A stretch of DNA of 64,000 nucleotides from Aureimonas sp. ME7 (lineage in GTDB: Bacteria > Pseudomonadota > Alphaproteobacteria > Rhizobiales > Rhizobiaceae): contig NZ_CAJCKW010000003.1 in assembly GCF_903970965.1 (NCBI RefSeq), forward strand, positions 186,001 through 250,000, read 5' to 3'. How positions within the stretch are numbered: the first letter of the stretch is position 1; each line of letters starts with the position of its first letter. Positions 39,424 through 47,940 of the stretch are shown piece by piece. Under the pieces are notes generated by a model. It had not been told where the DNA came from. It did no database searches and saw only the letters and a list, made by a program, of their open reading frames with translations. The translations under genes were made by a program, and so were the position numbers.

Positions 39424-39629
39424 CGGAGCTTCCTTTCCCGAGAGGAAGATCACCGATCCGTTATCGTTCCGAAAATCGATCCCAACACTTAGTCGCGACG
39501 GCAGTGGATTCGACCTTATCCGCGCTGTCTTATGCCCCGATGGTGTCGAGCATCCTTTTGCCTCGGTTTTAAAAGCATGGTCCTTCGGCGGAATGGGATC
39601 CGTCTTGTGGCTTTGCGACGGTTTGGCCT

Positions 39630-40064
39630 TCAGTCTGCCGCCGTTCGAAGGATGACGAGGGTGCCTTCATCGTCCCGTCCACCGAAATAGGCGGCCAGCG
39701 CCTGGGCAAAGACGGGGTCGCCGTTCGAGGCAAGGCGGAACAGCGTCATGCTGGAATGGAACTTCATGTCGTCGGGCGAGCCGAAGATGTCGTGAACGGA
39801 TCGACCCGCCACCGCGTTGACCGCCGCGGTGCAGCGCCGCAGACGCTCGCCGAGAAGCGCGTGATCGAGATAGGCCTTCGCTTCGGCGAGCGAGGATAGC
39901 GCGAAGTGCTGCGCTGTCGCACTGCGGCCGAGCCCGGCGATCTGCGGAAACACGAACCACATCCAATGGCTCCTTTTGTGCCCGGCACGAAGCTCCGCCA
40001 TCACGGTGTCGATGACGGGGTCCTGCGCGTCGAGGAAGCGTTGAAGGCGATAGGGGTCGCTCAT
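39630..40064 (-). CDS. DUF1810 family protein
   Basis: A 144-residue cytoplasmic protein matching DUF1810 over its whole length: DPYRLQRFLDAQDPVIDTVM, ELRAGHKRSHWMWFVFPQIA, LGRSATAQHFALSSLAEAKA and FGSPDDMKFHSSMTLFRLAS. ATG 40064 has AAAGGCGG just upstream and is preferred over the longer frame to 40100. The family relates to calpastatin-named and NADAR-like proteins, but no activity is firmly known. It is preceded on the same strand by the DUF2161 gene 73 bases away. Confidence 0.85.
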   Translation of the reverse strand: MSDPYRLQRFLDAQDPVIDTVMAELRAGHKRSHWMWFVFPQIAGLGRSATAQHFALSSLAEAKAYLDHALLGERLRRCTAAVNAVAGRSVHDIFGSPDDMKFHSSMTLFRLASNGDPVFAQALAAYFGGRDDEGTLVILRTAAD

Positions 40065-40137
40065 GTCGCCGCCTTTCCCGATTGCTGCCAAGGCAGGCAT
40101 TTCGGGCGCAAGGAAGCGATGGGAAGGATCGGGCCCT

Positions 40138-40815
40138 TCAGGCTCCGTCGCTTGCCGGCCAGCGCACCAGCGCCTCCCGCCCGATCGCGGTCAATTCGTA
40201 GACGCCGTGCCCGGTTCGCATGAACCAGCCGTAGACGTTGCGACGCAGGATGGCGGGCGCGGTGGGAACGTCGAGCGTCAGATCCCGCGGCCGCCGGGGG
40301 CCATCTGCCATGGCACGCGCGCAGATCAGCGCCTGCTGGCGATAGGCCGTCATCACGGGCCGCCGCGAGCCGCCGCCCACCACCGGGTCGCCTTGTCGGC
40401 GGCGGTGCTCGTCGAGAAGCCGGGAGCGCCGGCGCGGGTCGCGGCGTGGCGCCAGGGCTGTCGGGCTGAGGAGAACATGGACCCGATCGTCCGCTCCAAT
40501 GCCGAGCAACCCGAAGCCGAGGCGCCGGCACAGATTGCGAAACCTGGCATCGCCCTCCCGGCCCTTGCCACGGCTGGACAGACGGGCTGCCAGCCATACC
40601 TCGTCGCAGGCCGCCGCCCGGTCGACGCCCTGAAGAACGAGTTCCAGGTTGAAGGCGAGCTTCAACTCGCACACCACCAGCACCGGCGGCTCGCCCTCGC
40701 GAACGCCGAAGAGATCGCACCCACCGACCTCGCCCTTCACGGCAAAGCCCAGCTCTTCCAGAAAGCGCTTCACGGGAGCGTAGAGTTCGGTTTCGGGCGA
40801 TCGAACGATGGGCAT
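40138..40815 (-). CDS. DUF2161 family putative PD-(D/E)XK phosphodiesterase
   Basis: A 225-residue protein. The N-terminal half holds a PD-(D/E)XK-like core: ETELYAPVKRFLEELGFAVK, then GGCDLFGV and VLVVCELKLAFNLEL, where the D...ExK arrangement supplies a metal-dependent nuclease site. Residues about 150-225 form a winged-helix-like tail (LILRRNVYGWFMRTGHGVYE-like region). The family is annotated as putative nucleases of unknown target. It is a single gene, not in a restriction or toxin context. Start ATG 40815. Confidence 0.75.
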   Translation of the reverse strand: MPIVRSPETELYAPVKRFLEELGFAVKGEVGGCDLFGVREGEPPVLVVCELKLAFNLELVLQGVDRAAACDEVWLAARLSSRGKGREGDARFRNLCRRLGFGLLGIGADDRVHVLLSPTALAPRRDPRRRSRLLDEHRRRQGDPVVGGGSRRPVMTAYRQQALICARAMADGPRRPRDLTLDVPTAPAILRRNVYGWFMRTGHGVYELTAIGREALVRWPASDGA

Positions 40816-41001
40816 TCGCCCTCTCTACAACGCGCTCGCGCTCGCAGGACAGTGTTTCCCGGCGTCGTTCCTTCCCGAGAGCGAAGGGATGCCACTGGGC
40901 GACGGCACCGGCCGAGACGGCGTGGCGACAATCGGAGATGGCCTTCCCATATGAAGGGAGTGGGACCTGCAAGGTCCATCGAGACGCGAAAGGAGCAGGC
41001 C

Positions 41002-41481
41002 ATGAGCGTGGCGTTCGTGAAGGAGCCCAACGAGGATCAGGTCGAGGCGCTGCCCGAGCGAGATCTCGGCACCGATCCGAACTTCGTCACCGCTCGCGGC
41101 CTCCGCCTTCTGGACGAGGAGATCCATTCCAACGAGGACGCGGTGGAGCGGGCGCGCGCGGCGGGCGACAAGATCGCCGTCGCGATGCTCCACCGCGATC
41201 TTCGCTACTGGCGTGCCCGTCGCTCCACGGCCCAAGTCGTCGCGCCGCAGGCGGACAGCGAACTCGTTCAGTTCGGCCATTCCGTTTCGATCGAGGGCAC
41301 GGCCGGCGGGAAGCGGACCTATCGGATCGTCGGCGTCGACGAGGCGGACCCGGCCCAAGGGCTGATATCCTACCTGTCCCCTTTGGCGCGCCAACTCGTG
41401 GGGAAGGAGGAGGGCGACACGATCCGGATCGGTGCCGTGGAGGGGGCGATCGCCGCGATCGAGATCGAGGATGCGACCTGA
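41002..41481 (+). CDS. GreA/GreB-family transcription elongation factor-like protein
   Basis: A 159-residue protein, the usual GreA size (158). ATG 41002 is preceded by AAAGGAGCAGG. An N-terminal helical region (about 25-75: LRLLDEEIHSNEDAVERARA) is followed by a C-terminal FKBP-like domain with VQFGHSVSIEG, KRTYRIVGVDEADPAQGLIS and SPLARQLVGKEEGDTIRIG, the GreA/GreB signature. The acidic tip that rescues stalled RNA polymerase is not clearly conserved in the coiled coil, so it may be a Gre-like regulator rather than the main GreA. Confidence 0.82.
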   Translation: MSVAFVKEPNEDQVEALPERDLGTDPNFVTARGLRLLDEEIHSNEDAVERARAAGDKIAVAMLHRDLRYWRARRSTAQVVAPQADSELVQFGHSVSIEGTAGGKRTYRIVGVDEADPAQGLISYLSPLARQLVGKEEGDTIRIGAVEGAIAAIEIEDAT

Positions 41482-41544
41482 ACGAGGCTCGGCACCGCCT
41501 TTTTCTCGAGTTCGGATGGGGTCGTCGCCCGCCTGGGGGAGGCG

Positions 41545-42834
41545 TCAGTCCAGCGAGATCGTGTTCGGGGTGAAGGTCTGCATCTTCTTGCCGCCGGTTA
41601 CCGCGCCGGCCATGGTCCGCGCCGTCCCGACGCTGCCCTTCAGCCAGCATTGCTTCTTCGGCTTGAGATAGGTGAAGGCGACGCATCGATCGTCGCCGAT
41701 GCAGGCGCGCCGGCAGTCGAACTGCGTGGAAGCCGGGTGCGGCCGGCGCGACAGGTCGAGACCGGGAAGATCGACGTCCTGGAAAAGGTCGGTCTGAGGA
41801 TCGATGACGCCGATCGTCAGGGGGGAGGGATCGCGCTCCGAACGGGCCAGGAGCTCGCCGGAAAAGGCCGCCGAGTTTCCGTCGATCTCGCCGCGACCCG
41901 ATTTGAGGAAGCAGTTCGGCCCGCGGCCCGGCCGCGTCTTGGTGTTGAAGGTGAAGGCCTTGCAGGCGGCGCCGAGCTCGAAGCACTTCACGGCGCAGGC
42001 TGGTGCGTCGGCGACGCTCGCGGTTCCCACATCCCTTCCGAAGAAGTCGAGCCCGGCATAGATCGCCATGCGGGTCGGCTGGCGCGTATAGGTTTCCAGC
42101 GTCGAAAGGGCGGCGGAGTTGCGTTCCGACAAGGTGGGCGGCGATGCGACCGCCAAATTCGCCGATGGCTTCGCTCGATCGGCGACGCCCGGTTCCGGGG
42201 CGGACAAAGCGGTTGAGGGCGTCGAGGATGGTATCTCGGCAACCGCCGGCGCGGTGGGCGGCTGGTCGCCGAGTTTGCGATTGATGCCGTAGCGCACCGC
42301 TTCTTCGGGGGAAAAGAAGTACATGTCGTCCGGCGGGGTGCGGAACATGATCGTCACCACGCCGATGGGCGTTCCGAAGCGGTTCAACGTGTCGATCACG
42401 TCGGCGATCGACATCTGCGCAGCCTGCAGGTCGGGCTGCTCCGACCACATCTGATGAACGCCGAGCCGGCCGTCGGCTTGCCGCTCGTTTCCGGCCAGGA
42501 AGATGTAGGCGCAGGCCGAAGCACAGGTCGAGCCGGCGGGAATCACCGTCGCGAGCTTGCGCGTGTGCACGTCGTCGGCGATCAGGAGACCCGCCGTCAC
42601 GCTTCCGCCCGGACTGTTGAGAACGACGATCCGGGCGTCGGGCGCGGCCAGAAGGGTTCGGCGAAAGGCGAGCGCCGCGCCGGGTGAGATGTCTCCGTTC
42701 AACTCGATGACGTCCGGATGCGCCGGATCGTAGCGGAACGGAACGAGGGACAAGGGCTCGGCCGCCCATACCGACGGCACGTGCCATCCGATGGCCGTCA
42801 GAAACGCGAAGAGGACGATGGCGAAGCGAGGCAT
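41545..42834 (-). CDS. Periplasmic ClpP-fold protease-like protein with two PAN/Apple domains
   Basis: A 429-residue exported protein: signal MPRFAIVLFAFLTAIGWHVP ending near VWAAE. Residues about 40-190 have a ClpP/SppA crotonase-like fold (IVVLNSPGGSVTAGLLIADD), with likely catalytic Ser 106 (STCASACAYI) and His 127 (RLGVHQ). A Pro/Ala-rich linker leads to two Cys-rich PAN-type modules, about 265-330 (CAVKCFELGAACKAFTFNTK) and 355-420 (CRRACIGDDRCVAFTYLKPK), which bind proteins or glycans. ATG 42834 gives a proper signal peptide; the frame opens earlier at 42906. Substrate unknown. Confidence 0.78.
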   Translation of the reverse strand: MPRFAIVLFAFLTAIGWHVPSVWAAEPLSLVPFRYDPAHPDVIELNGDISPGAALAFRRTLLAAPDARIVVLNSPGGSVTAGLLIADDVHTRKLATVIPAGSTCASACAYIFLAGNERQADGRLGVHQMWSEQPDLQAAQMSIADVIDTLNRFGTPIGVVTIMFRTPPDDMYFFSPEEAVRYGINRKLGDQPPTAPAVAEIPSSTPSTALSAPEPGVADRAKPSANLAVASPPTLSERNSAALSTLETYTRQPTRMAIYAGLDFFGRDVGTASVADAPACAVKCFELGAACKAFTFNTKTRPGRGPNCFLKSGRGEIDGNSAAFSGELLARSERDPSPLTIGVIDPQTDLFQDVDLPGLDLSRRPHPASTQFDCRRACIGDDRCVAFTYLKPKKQCWLKGSVGTARTMAGAVTGGKKMQTFTPNTISLD

Positions 42835-43024
42835 GCTGTCGGGCTCCGAGCGGCAGGGCGGTCGCCAGCTTGTTGCATTCCCGGTTGTGGATGCAAGCCG
42901 AAGCAATCGTCAGGCGCGAGTTGCCCTCAGGTTTCGTTCGCCCGTCGTGTGCTCGTTTTCGTAGGGCCGCGACTGCGCTCTGGCCTATCGAACGGGCTCG
43001 CCCGGTCCCTTGTGATCGAGGACG

Positions 43025-44356
43025 TCATGACCGTGTCGCCTCGCGGCGGGGAACTGGTCCCTGAAGGCCGGGCGGCGGGGTTGCGTCGTCCGCATCGGGA
43101 TCGCGGCCCTGCATACGGTCGAGCTGGCGCATGATGGGCGTGACGGTCAGCCCATGCATCAGGATCGAGACGAGGATCACCAGCCCGACGATCGCCCACA
43201 ACCTGTCGACATCCCCGACGCCCTCCATGTGATTCAGGCCGTAGGCGAGGTAGTAGATGGAGCCGACCCCTCGGATGCCGAAGAAGGCGAGTGTCAGGCG
43301 TTCGCTCCAATCGGCCGGGTGACCTAGCAGGCCGATGAGGCCCGTCGCGGGTCGGATCACCAGCAGGATGGCGAGGACGGCCGCTACGTCGCGCCAGCCG
43401 AGCGGCGCCAGCAGTCCGTTCACGATCGCCCCACCGAATAGGAGCAGCAGAACCATCATGGCAATGCGCTCGATCTGCTCGGTCAGTTCGTGCATGTGAA
43501 CCTGGAAATCGTGGTCCCGGTTGGCATGGCGGAACGTCAGGGCCGTGACGAACACGGCCAGGAACCCGTAGCAGTGAATGATCTCGCTGAAGCCGTAGGA
43601 CACGAAGGTCGCGGACAATGCGATCAACCCGTCGCCGGTCTTGGCAAGCTTGGTCTTGGCAGGCACGTGGAAGGTCAGCCAGCCGAACAGGCGGCCGACC
43701 CCGTAGCCCGCCGCCGTTCCGGCCGCGATCTCCCAGACGACGTTGGTGGTCAGCCATTCGCCCAGCCATGGCTCGCCCGTGCGCGAGGCCGCCCATAGAA
43801 CGATCGCCAGATGCACGAAGGGAAAGGCGAAGCCGTCGTTGAGCCCGGCTTCGGAGGTCAGGCCGAAGCGAACCTCGTCTTCTTCGCCCGTCTTCGGCGG
43901 CCCGACCTGCACGTCTGCCGCCAGCACGGGGTCGGTGGGCGCAAGGGCGGCGCCCAGCAGCAGCGCGACCGTCCAGGGCAGACCGATCCCCAACCCTGCG
44001 GTCGCGGTGATCGCCGCAATGCCCAGCGGCATGGTGGTCGCGATCAGGCGCCAACTGACGGACCAGGACCGGAAGCCGAAGACGCGGTCGATCTTCAGCC
44101 CAGCGCCCATCAGCGCGATGATCACGACGAACTCCGAGAAGCGCTCGGCGATCTCGGGGTGATGAACGGGCAGAGGGCGAAGCGTGACGCCCGGAAGGGC
44201 GAAGATGGCCGCGCCCAACCCGATGCAGACGATCGGCAAGGACAGGGGCAGCCGCTTCAAAGCAAGCGGGAGCCAGGCGACCAGCGCGATCAGGATCCCG
44301 GCCCCGGTGAGCACGAGAATGTAGGGGGCGGGTGTCCAGTCGGCGGATAGGTTCAT
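43025..44356 (-). CDS. CPA1-family Na+(K+)/H+ antiporter
   Basis: A 443-residue inner-membrane protein with about twelve hydrophobic segments. Ion-binding regions of CPA1 exchangers are visible: ALLLGAALAPTDPVLAADVQ and RFGLTSEAGLNDGFAFPFVH, where the SEAGLND Asp is the expected cation site, and LAFFGIRGVGSIYYLAYGL in the second half. The C-terminal 30 residues are charged and cytoplasmic. It exchanges protons for Na+ or K+ and aids pH or salt tolerance. Monocistronic as far as seen. Confidence 0.9.
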   Translation of the reverse strand: MNLSADWTPAPYILVLTGAGILIALVAWLPLALKRLPLSLPIVCIGLGAAIFALPGVTLRPLPVHHPEIAERFSEFVVIIALMGAGLKIDRVFGFRSWSVSWRLIATTMPLGIAAITATAGLGIGLPWTVALLLGAALAPTDPVLAADVQVGPPKTGEEDEVRFGLTSEAGLNDGFAFPFVHLAIVLWAASRTGEPWLGEWLTTNVVWEIAAGTAAGYGVGRLFGWLTFHVPAKTKLAKTGDGLIALSATFVSYGFSEIIHCYGFLAVFVTALTFRHANRDHDFQVHMHELTEQIERIAMMVLLLLFGGAIVNGLLAPLGWRDVAAVLAILLVIRPATGLIGLLGHPADWSERLTLAFFGIRGVGSIYYLAYGLNHMEGVGDVDRLWAIVGLVILVSILMHGLTVTPIMRQLDRMQGRDPDADDATPPPGLQGPVPRREATRS

Positions 44357-44429
44357 GGTCCCCAGCGACCCCGCGCACCAAGCGAAAGGCGAGGCCGCAG
44401 CACAGAGGCGGCCTCGCTAATCGGCTCGT

Positions 44430-44636
44430 TCAGATGCTACCGGGCATGCCCGGCACGGCCGGGGCCGGCCGCGTCGGATCTGGCTCGCCTGCGGGGTTGG
44501 GTTCGACCGGCTTTGTCGGAAGATCGTTTCCAATACCGGGGCCGCCGTCGGGGCGACCGATCGCATCGTTACCGCCCTGACCGGGGAGAATGGGTTCGGG
44601 CAGATCCTGGCCGGGTTGATGGATGGTGTTCGACAT
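44430..44636 (-). CDS. Small Pro/Gly-rich hypothetical protein
   Basis: A 68-residue protein from ATG 44636 with a strong AAGGAGGC site five bases upstream. It is almost free of large hydrophobic residues and rich in Pro and Gly (PGQDLPEPILPGQGGNDAIG), so it is probably unstructured. No family recognised. A promoter of the extracytoplasmic-function sigma type lies just upstream, fitting a general-stress gene. Confidence 0.6.
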   Translation of the reverse strand: MSNTIHQPGQDLPEPILPGQGGNDAIGRPDGGPGIGNDLPTKPVEPNPAGEPDPTRPAPAVPGMPGSI

Positions 44637-44660
44637 CGGAGCCTCCTTCTCTGCGAAGAT

Positions 44661-44685
44661 GACGCCGGCCGATGCAGTTGGTTCC
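44661..44685 (-). promoter_or_regulatory. Candidate EcfG-type general-stress promoter
   Basis: On the minus strand GGAAC (44685-44681) and CGTC (44664-44661) are separated by 16 bases, close to the alphaproteobacterial EcfG consensus GGAAC-N16/17-CGTT with one mismatch in the -10. It is correctly placed about 25 bases before the start codon of the Pro/Gly-rich small gene. Confidence 0.45.
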
Positions 44686-45046
44686 TGCCTCGCGGGTTTG
44701 ATCAGCCCGGCGCACGCTCGCATGGAGCGCGTCCTGCGCATGACGGCATGCTTCCGATGGGTGGCCCATCCGCCATGGGATCATTTGACTAACCGCCTCT
44801 TGCCGACCTCCTATCGACCCCTTCTTGCGAAGGGCAAGGCGTACCGCGCCTGCTGTTCAGCTATTCGTTCTCATCGTTTCGCCGACGCCCGTTCGGCCCC
44901 TCCAGCGAGCATGTCAGCGCGCGTCGCGGTCGAACAGGTTTCACGTCCGGCCAGCCACCGGGAAGGCCTAGCGCGACGTCCGCAATGTCGAAATGCAAGC
45001 GAGTCCTAAGGGACCCAACCGCCTCGATGGCTTCGACGGGAAGGGA
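44686..45046. other. Non-coding stretch before tRNA-Thr
   Basis: About 360 bases with no supported gene or recognised RNA. An open plus-strand frame crosses it but has no ribosome site and overlaps the small Pro/Gly-rich gene antisense. It presumably holds the 3' trailer of the minus-strand tRNA-Thr. Confidence 0.5.
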
Positions 45047-45121
45047 TGGTGCTGCGAGAGAGGATTGAACTCTCGACCTCTCCATTACCAATGGAGTGCT
45101 CTACCACTGAGCTACCGCAGC
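45047..45121 (-). tRNA. tRNA-Thr(GGT)
   Basis: Read on the minus strand the sequence begins GCTGCGGTAGCTCAGTGG and folds as a full cloverleaf: acceptor stem GCTGCGG with TCGCAGC, D arm with GCTC/GAGC, anticodon stem CTCCA/TGGAG with loop TTGGTAA (anticodon GGT), T arm with GTTCAATCC, and an encoded ACCA end. Length 75 including CCA. Confidence 0.95.
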
Positions 45122-45284
45122 CTGTCGATGGCGGCTATCTGCCATAGGTTGGTTCCGGGCGCAAGGCGTGATCTGAAAGGCTTTTTCCGGGACGCTGGGA
45201 AAGGGGGTGGACAGACGAAAGAGGCGTGACTATAAGGCCTCCACCGAACGGAGATACACGGTCAGCGTGCCACTCGCCGTCGGC

Positions 45285-45360
45285 GCCCAAGTAGCTCAGT
45301 TGGTAGAGCATGCGACTGAAAATCGCAGTGTCGGTGGTTCGATTCCGCCCTTGGGCACCA
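45285..45360 (+). tRNA. tRNA-Phe(GAA)
   Basis: GCCCAAGTAGCTCAGTTGGT starts a standard 76-base cloverleaf. Acceptor GCCCAAG pairs with CTTGGGC, the anticodon stem TGCGA/TCGCA encloses CTGAAAA (anticodon GAA), the T loop is GGTTCGATTCC, and ACCA is encoded. It is divergent from tRNA-Thr 163 bases away; there is no sign of an integrated element beside it. Confidence 0.96.
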
Positions 45361-45510
45361 TTCGTTTTCTGAAGTGACGATGATCGAGTTCCCACTCGCT
45401 TCGGGCGATCCTTGATCGTCGAACGCGCGGGGTTCCGCCGCCGACACGAGTGGTGAGAGGGGGGTGAATGCCTGATGGCATTCCGAAGCTCGCCGGTCGG
45501 CGGACTTTTT

Positions 45511-46185
45511 CTAGCTACCGCGTGTCCAGCCCATCTGCCAGAAGTCGGCCTCCAGGCGGCACGCTTTGGCAAAGATGGCCGTAAGCTCGCGCTGGCGGTG
45601 AGGCGTCGCGTAACGTTGACCTAAGCGGTCGAGTTGAAGGCGGGCGTTGGTGGCCACGCTCTGATAAGCCTCCCCGGCATATTCGGTGATCCATGCGCCG
45701 TAGGGATGCCGGTCCAAACTACGCTCGTCCGGTGGCATCAGCGAGCGGGCGATTTCGGCGTAGCCGATCATGCAGGGACTCAAGGCGACCTGCAGATCCA
45801 GAAGGTCCCCCGATTGCCCGCAGTCGAGAACGAACCGCGTGTAGGCGAGCGTTGCGGCGTGTTCGCGCGCCGACTCCAGATCCTTTCGCGTCATGCCCCA
45901 CCGAGAACAGATCTGAATGTGGAGTTCCATCTCCACGTCGAGAATGGCGTGAAGGAAACCGAGTCCGGCATGCATGTCTTCCAGGGTTCTGCTCTTGTAG
46001 ACAGCCAGCGCGCTGGCCCGTGCGAACTGGATCAGAAACAGATAGTCCTGCTCGAGATAGGAGCGGAACGCTGTTGCCGGCAACGCTCCGTCACCGAGCG
46101 CGCGGACGAAGGGATGATCCACATAGGCTGTCCATTCCTCCGCTGCGCCGAGGCGTAGGCGATCGAAAAAGTCCATCGGTTCCAT
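45511..46185 (-). CDS. tenA: Aminopyrimidine aminohydrolase / thiaminase II TenA
   Basis: A 224-residue protein of TenA size. The catalytic Cys lies at 138 (VALSPCMIGYAEIA) and the C-terminal catalytic Glu at 212 (RLEADFWQMGW); FRSYLEQDYLFLIQFARA near residue 45 is also a family mark. TenA hydrolyses 4-amino-5-aminomethyl-2-methylpyrimidine from degraded thiamine to HMP. It is the last gene of the THI operon, four bases after thiD, and feeds HMP to the kinase encoded there. A second ATG three codons in is possible. Confidence 0.92.
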   Translation of the reverse strand: MEPMDFFDRLRLGAAEEWTAYVDHPFVRALGDGALPATAFRSYLEQDYLFLIQFARASALAVYKSRTLEDMHAGLGFLHAILDVEMELHIQICSRWGMTRKDLESAREHAATLAYTRFVLDCGQSGDLLDLQVALSPCMIGYAEIARSLMPPDERSLDRHPYGAWITEYAGEAYQSVATNARLQLDRLGQRYATPHRQRELTAIFAKACRLEADFWQMGWTRGS

Positions 46186-46189
46186 TCTC

Positions 46190-46996
46190 TCAGAGTTTTG
46201 GCGACCACCAATGATGGAAATGATGAACCGGACCTCGACCGCTGCCGACGTGAAGCGCCTTGGCGGCGCGCAGGGCTTCCGTCAGATAGGTCTTGGAACG
46301 AGCGATAGCTTCGCTCAGCGGGCGACCGAGCGCGAGTTCGGCGGTGATCGCGGCGGCAAGCGTACAGCCGGTGCCGTGGTCGTTCGTGGTCGCGATGCGC
46401 GGGGCGGTGAAACGCCGTGTCGCGTTGTCCACGACAAGAAGATCGACGCTTTCGCCGGTGTTCGCATGGCCTCCTTTCACGAGCACGGCGCCCGCCCCGT
46501 CCGCCAGGACGGCGCGTCCTTGATCTGCCATGTCCTCCTCGGTTTCGGCCGCCGGTTGCCGGGAGAGGAGCGCCGCCTCGTGGAGGTTGGGGGTCGCGAG
46601 AAGAGCGAGGGGGAGAAGCTCGCTGCGCAAGGCGTCCTCGGCCTCTTCGCGCAGGAGGCGATCGCCCGAGGTCGCGACCATCACCGGGTCCAGAACGACC
46701 GACCGCCCGTGCGCGCGCAGGCGCTCGGCGATGGCACGGATCGTTTCGCTGCGCGACACCATGCCGACCTTGATGGCGCCGACCTCGAGATCATCGAGAA
46801 CGGCGTCGATCTGATCGGCGACGATGCGGGGCGAAAGATCCTCGATCGAGCGGACGCCGTGCGTGTTCTGCGCGGTGATGGCGGTGAGGGCGCTCGCGCC
46901 GTAGACGCCGAGCGCCGAGAAGGTCTTTAGGTCGGCCTGAATGCCGGCGCCGCCGCCCGAATCCGAGCCCGCGATGGTGAGCGCGATGGCGGTCAC
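46190..46996 (-). CDS. thiD: Hydroxymethylpyrimidine/phosphomethylpyrimidine kinase
   Basis: A 268-residue ribokinase-fold kinase (E. coli ThiD 266). It begins TAIALTIAGSDSGGGAGIQA and contains GVYGASALTAITAQNTHGV, then VLDPVMVATSGDRLL and the anion-hole motif NDHGTGCTLAAAI with its catalytic Asp/Gly/Thr. It phosphorylates HMP twice to HMP-PP for thiamine synthesis. Its ATG overlaps the thiY stop by four bases. Together with the HMP-precursor transporter genes and tenA it forms a salvage route. Confidence 0.95.
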   Translation of the reverse strand: MTAIALTIAGSDSGGGAGIQADLKTFSALGVYGASALTAITAQNTHGVRSIEDLSPRIVADQIDAVLDDLEVGAIKVGMVSRSETIRAIAERLRAHGRSVVLDPVMVATSGDRLLREEAEDALRSELLPLALLATPNLHEAALLSRQPAAETEEDMADQGRAVLADGAGAVLVKGGHANTGESVDLLVVDNATRRFTAPRIATTNDHGTGCTLAAAITAELALGRPLSEAIARSKTYLTEALRAAKALHVGSGRGPVHHFHHWWSPKL

Positions 46997-47940
46997 GGCT
47001 TGAGTTCCACCGCGTAGTCGGCAAGGGAAGGCATCGTGTCGAGAAGACCCTGTTTCTTCATGAAGGCGGACAGGCGCTCGTAGCGCGCACCGTCGAGCGC
47101 GGCCGGTCGTTTGGCGAAACGCGGGAGCGTGTCGTCGAACGCTCGGCGGTTCAGTTCGTCGTCGAGGTCGGGATAGGCCTTGAAGAACAGATCGCGCGCT
47201 TCATCGGGATGATTGGTCGCGAAGATCGCCGCTTCCTCGACCGCCGACAGGAAACGCGGCAGGCGCGGATCGGCGATCTTGTCCTTGGCCGTGACGAAGA
47301 TCAGCTCGTCATAGGCGGGCACGCCATGTTCCTCGGGAAAGAAGGTTCGGCCCGCCGAGCCTTCCAGGCGCATTTGCGTCAGTTCGAAATTGCGGAAGGC
47401 GCCGACCGTCGCATCGACGTTGCCGGACAGGAGCGAGGGCGTCAGGGCGAAGTTCACGTTGACGAGCTCGACGTCGCTCAAACGAAGGCCGGCGGAGCCG
47501 AGCATGGCGGACAGGAGCGCCTCCTCGATACCGGCGACGGAGTACCCGATCTTTGCGCCCTTGAGGTCGGCGAGGGAGCGTATCGGACCGTCGGCCTTCA
47601 CCATGACGGTGTTGAGCGGTGTTTCCACGAGGGTGCCGAAGCGGATCAGCGGCAGGCCGGCCTTCGTGTCCAGCATCAGGTTCGGCTGGTAGTGGATGGC
47701 GACATCAGCTTGGCCGGCCGCCACGAGGCGAGGCGGCGCGGACGGATCGGTCGGGGCTACGAGATCGACGTCGAGATCGCGGGCGGCGAAGAAGCCTTTC
47801 TCGCGAGCCACCACGAGCGGGACGTGGTCCGGGTTCACGAACCACTCCAGGAGAACCGTGAGCTTGTCGGCGGCCAGCGCCGGACTCGAAAGGGTTGCGG
47901 CGGCAAGGCCGATGGCGGCAGCGAGCGAGCGAAGAATCAT
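46993..47940 (-). CDS. thiY: ThiY-like thiamine-precursor binding protein (NMT1/THI5 family)
   Basis: A 315-residue exported protein with signal MILRSLAAAIGLAAATLSSP ending near ALAAD. The NMT1/THI5-like domain is clear: LTVLLEWFVNPDHVPLVVAR, EKGFFAARDLDVDLVAPTDP, GQADVAIHYQPNLMLDTKAG. The NPDH in the first loop is typical of ThiY, which binds formylaminopyrimidine or HMP. ATG 47940 overlaps the end of thiX; the open frame to 48153 lies in thiX. It delivers pyrimidine precursors to ThiX in this TPP-regulated operon. Confidence 0.92.
   Translation of the reverse strand: MILRSLAAAIGLAAATLSSPALAADKLTVLLEWFVNPDHVPLVVAREKGFFAARDLDVDLVAPTDPSAPPRLVAAGQADVAIHYQPNLMLDTKAGLPLIRFGTLVETPLNTVMVKADGPIRSLADLKGAKIGYSVAGIEEALLSAMLGSAGLRLSDVELVNVNFALTPSLLSGNVDATVGAFRNFELTQMRLEGSAGRTFFPEEHGVPAYDELIFVTAKDKIADPRLPRFLSAVEEAAIFATNHPDEARDLFFKAYPDLDDELNRRAFDDTLPRFAKRPAALDGARYERLSAFMKKQGLLDTMPSLADYAVELKP

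Noticed and set aside
40138-40815. DUF2161 nuclease-like gene as part of a defence or toxin system
   Set aside because: It is a lone gene between housekeeping-like small genes, with no methylase, antitoxin or helicase partner nearby.
44623-45009. Plus-strand open frame of 128 codons beside tRNA-Thr
   Set aside because: It overlaps the small Pro/Gly-rich gene antisense, has no ribosome site and shows no domain or sensible composition.
45047-45360. Adjacent tRNA-Thr and tRNA-Phe as a possible attachment site for an integrated element
   Set aside because: No integrase gene, no direct repeat of a tRNA 3' end and no shift in gene content was seen on either side.
45135-45572. Minus-strand open frames across the tRNA-Phe gene
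   Set aside because: They run antisense through the tRNA and into tenA; the tRNA fully explains the sequence.
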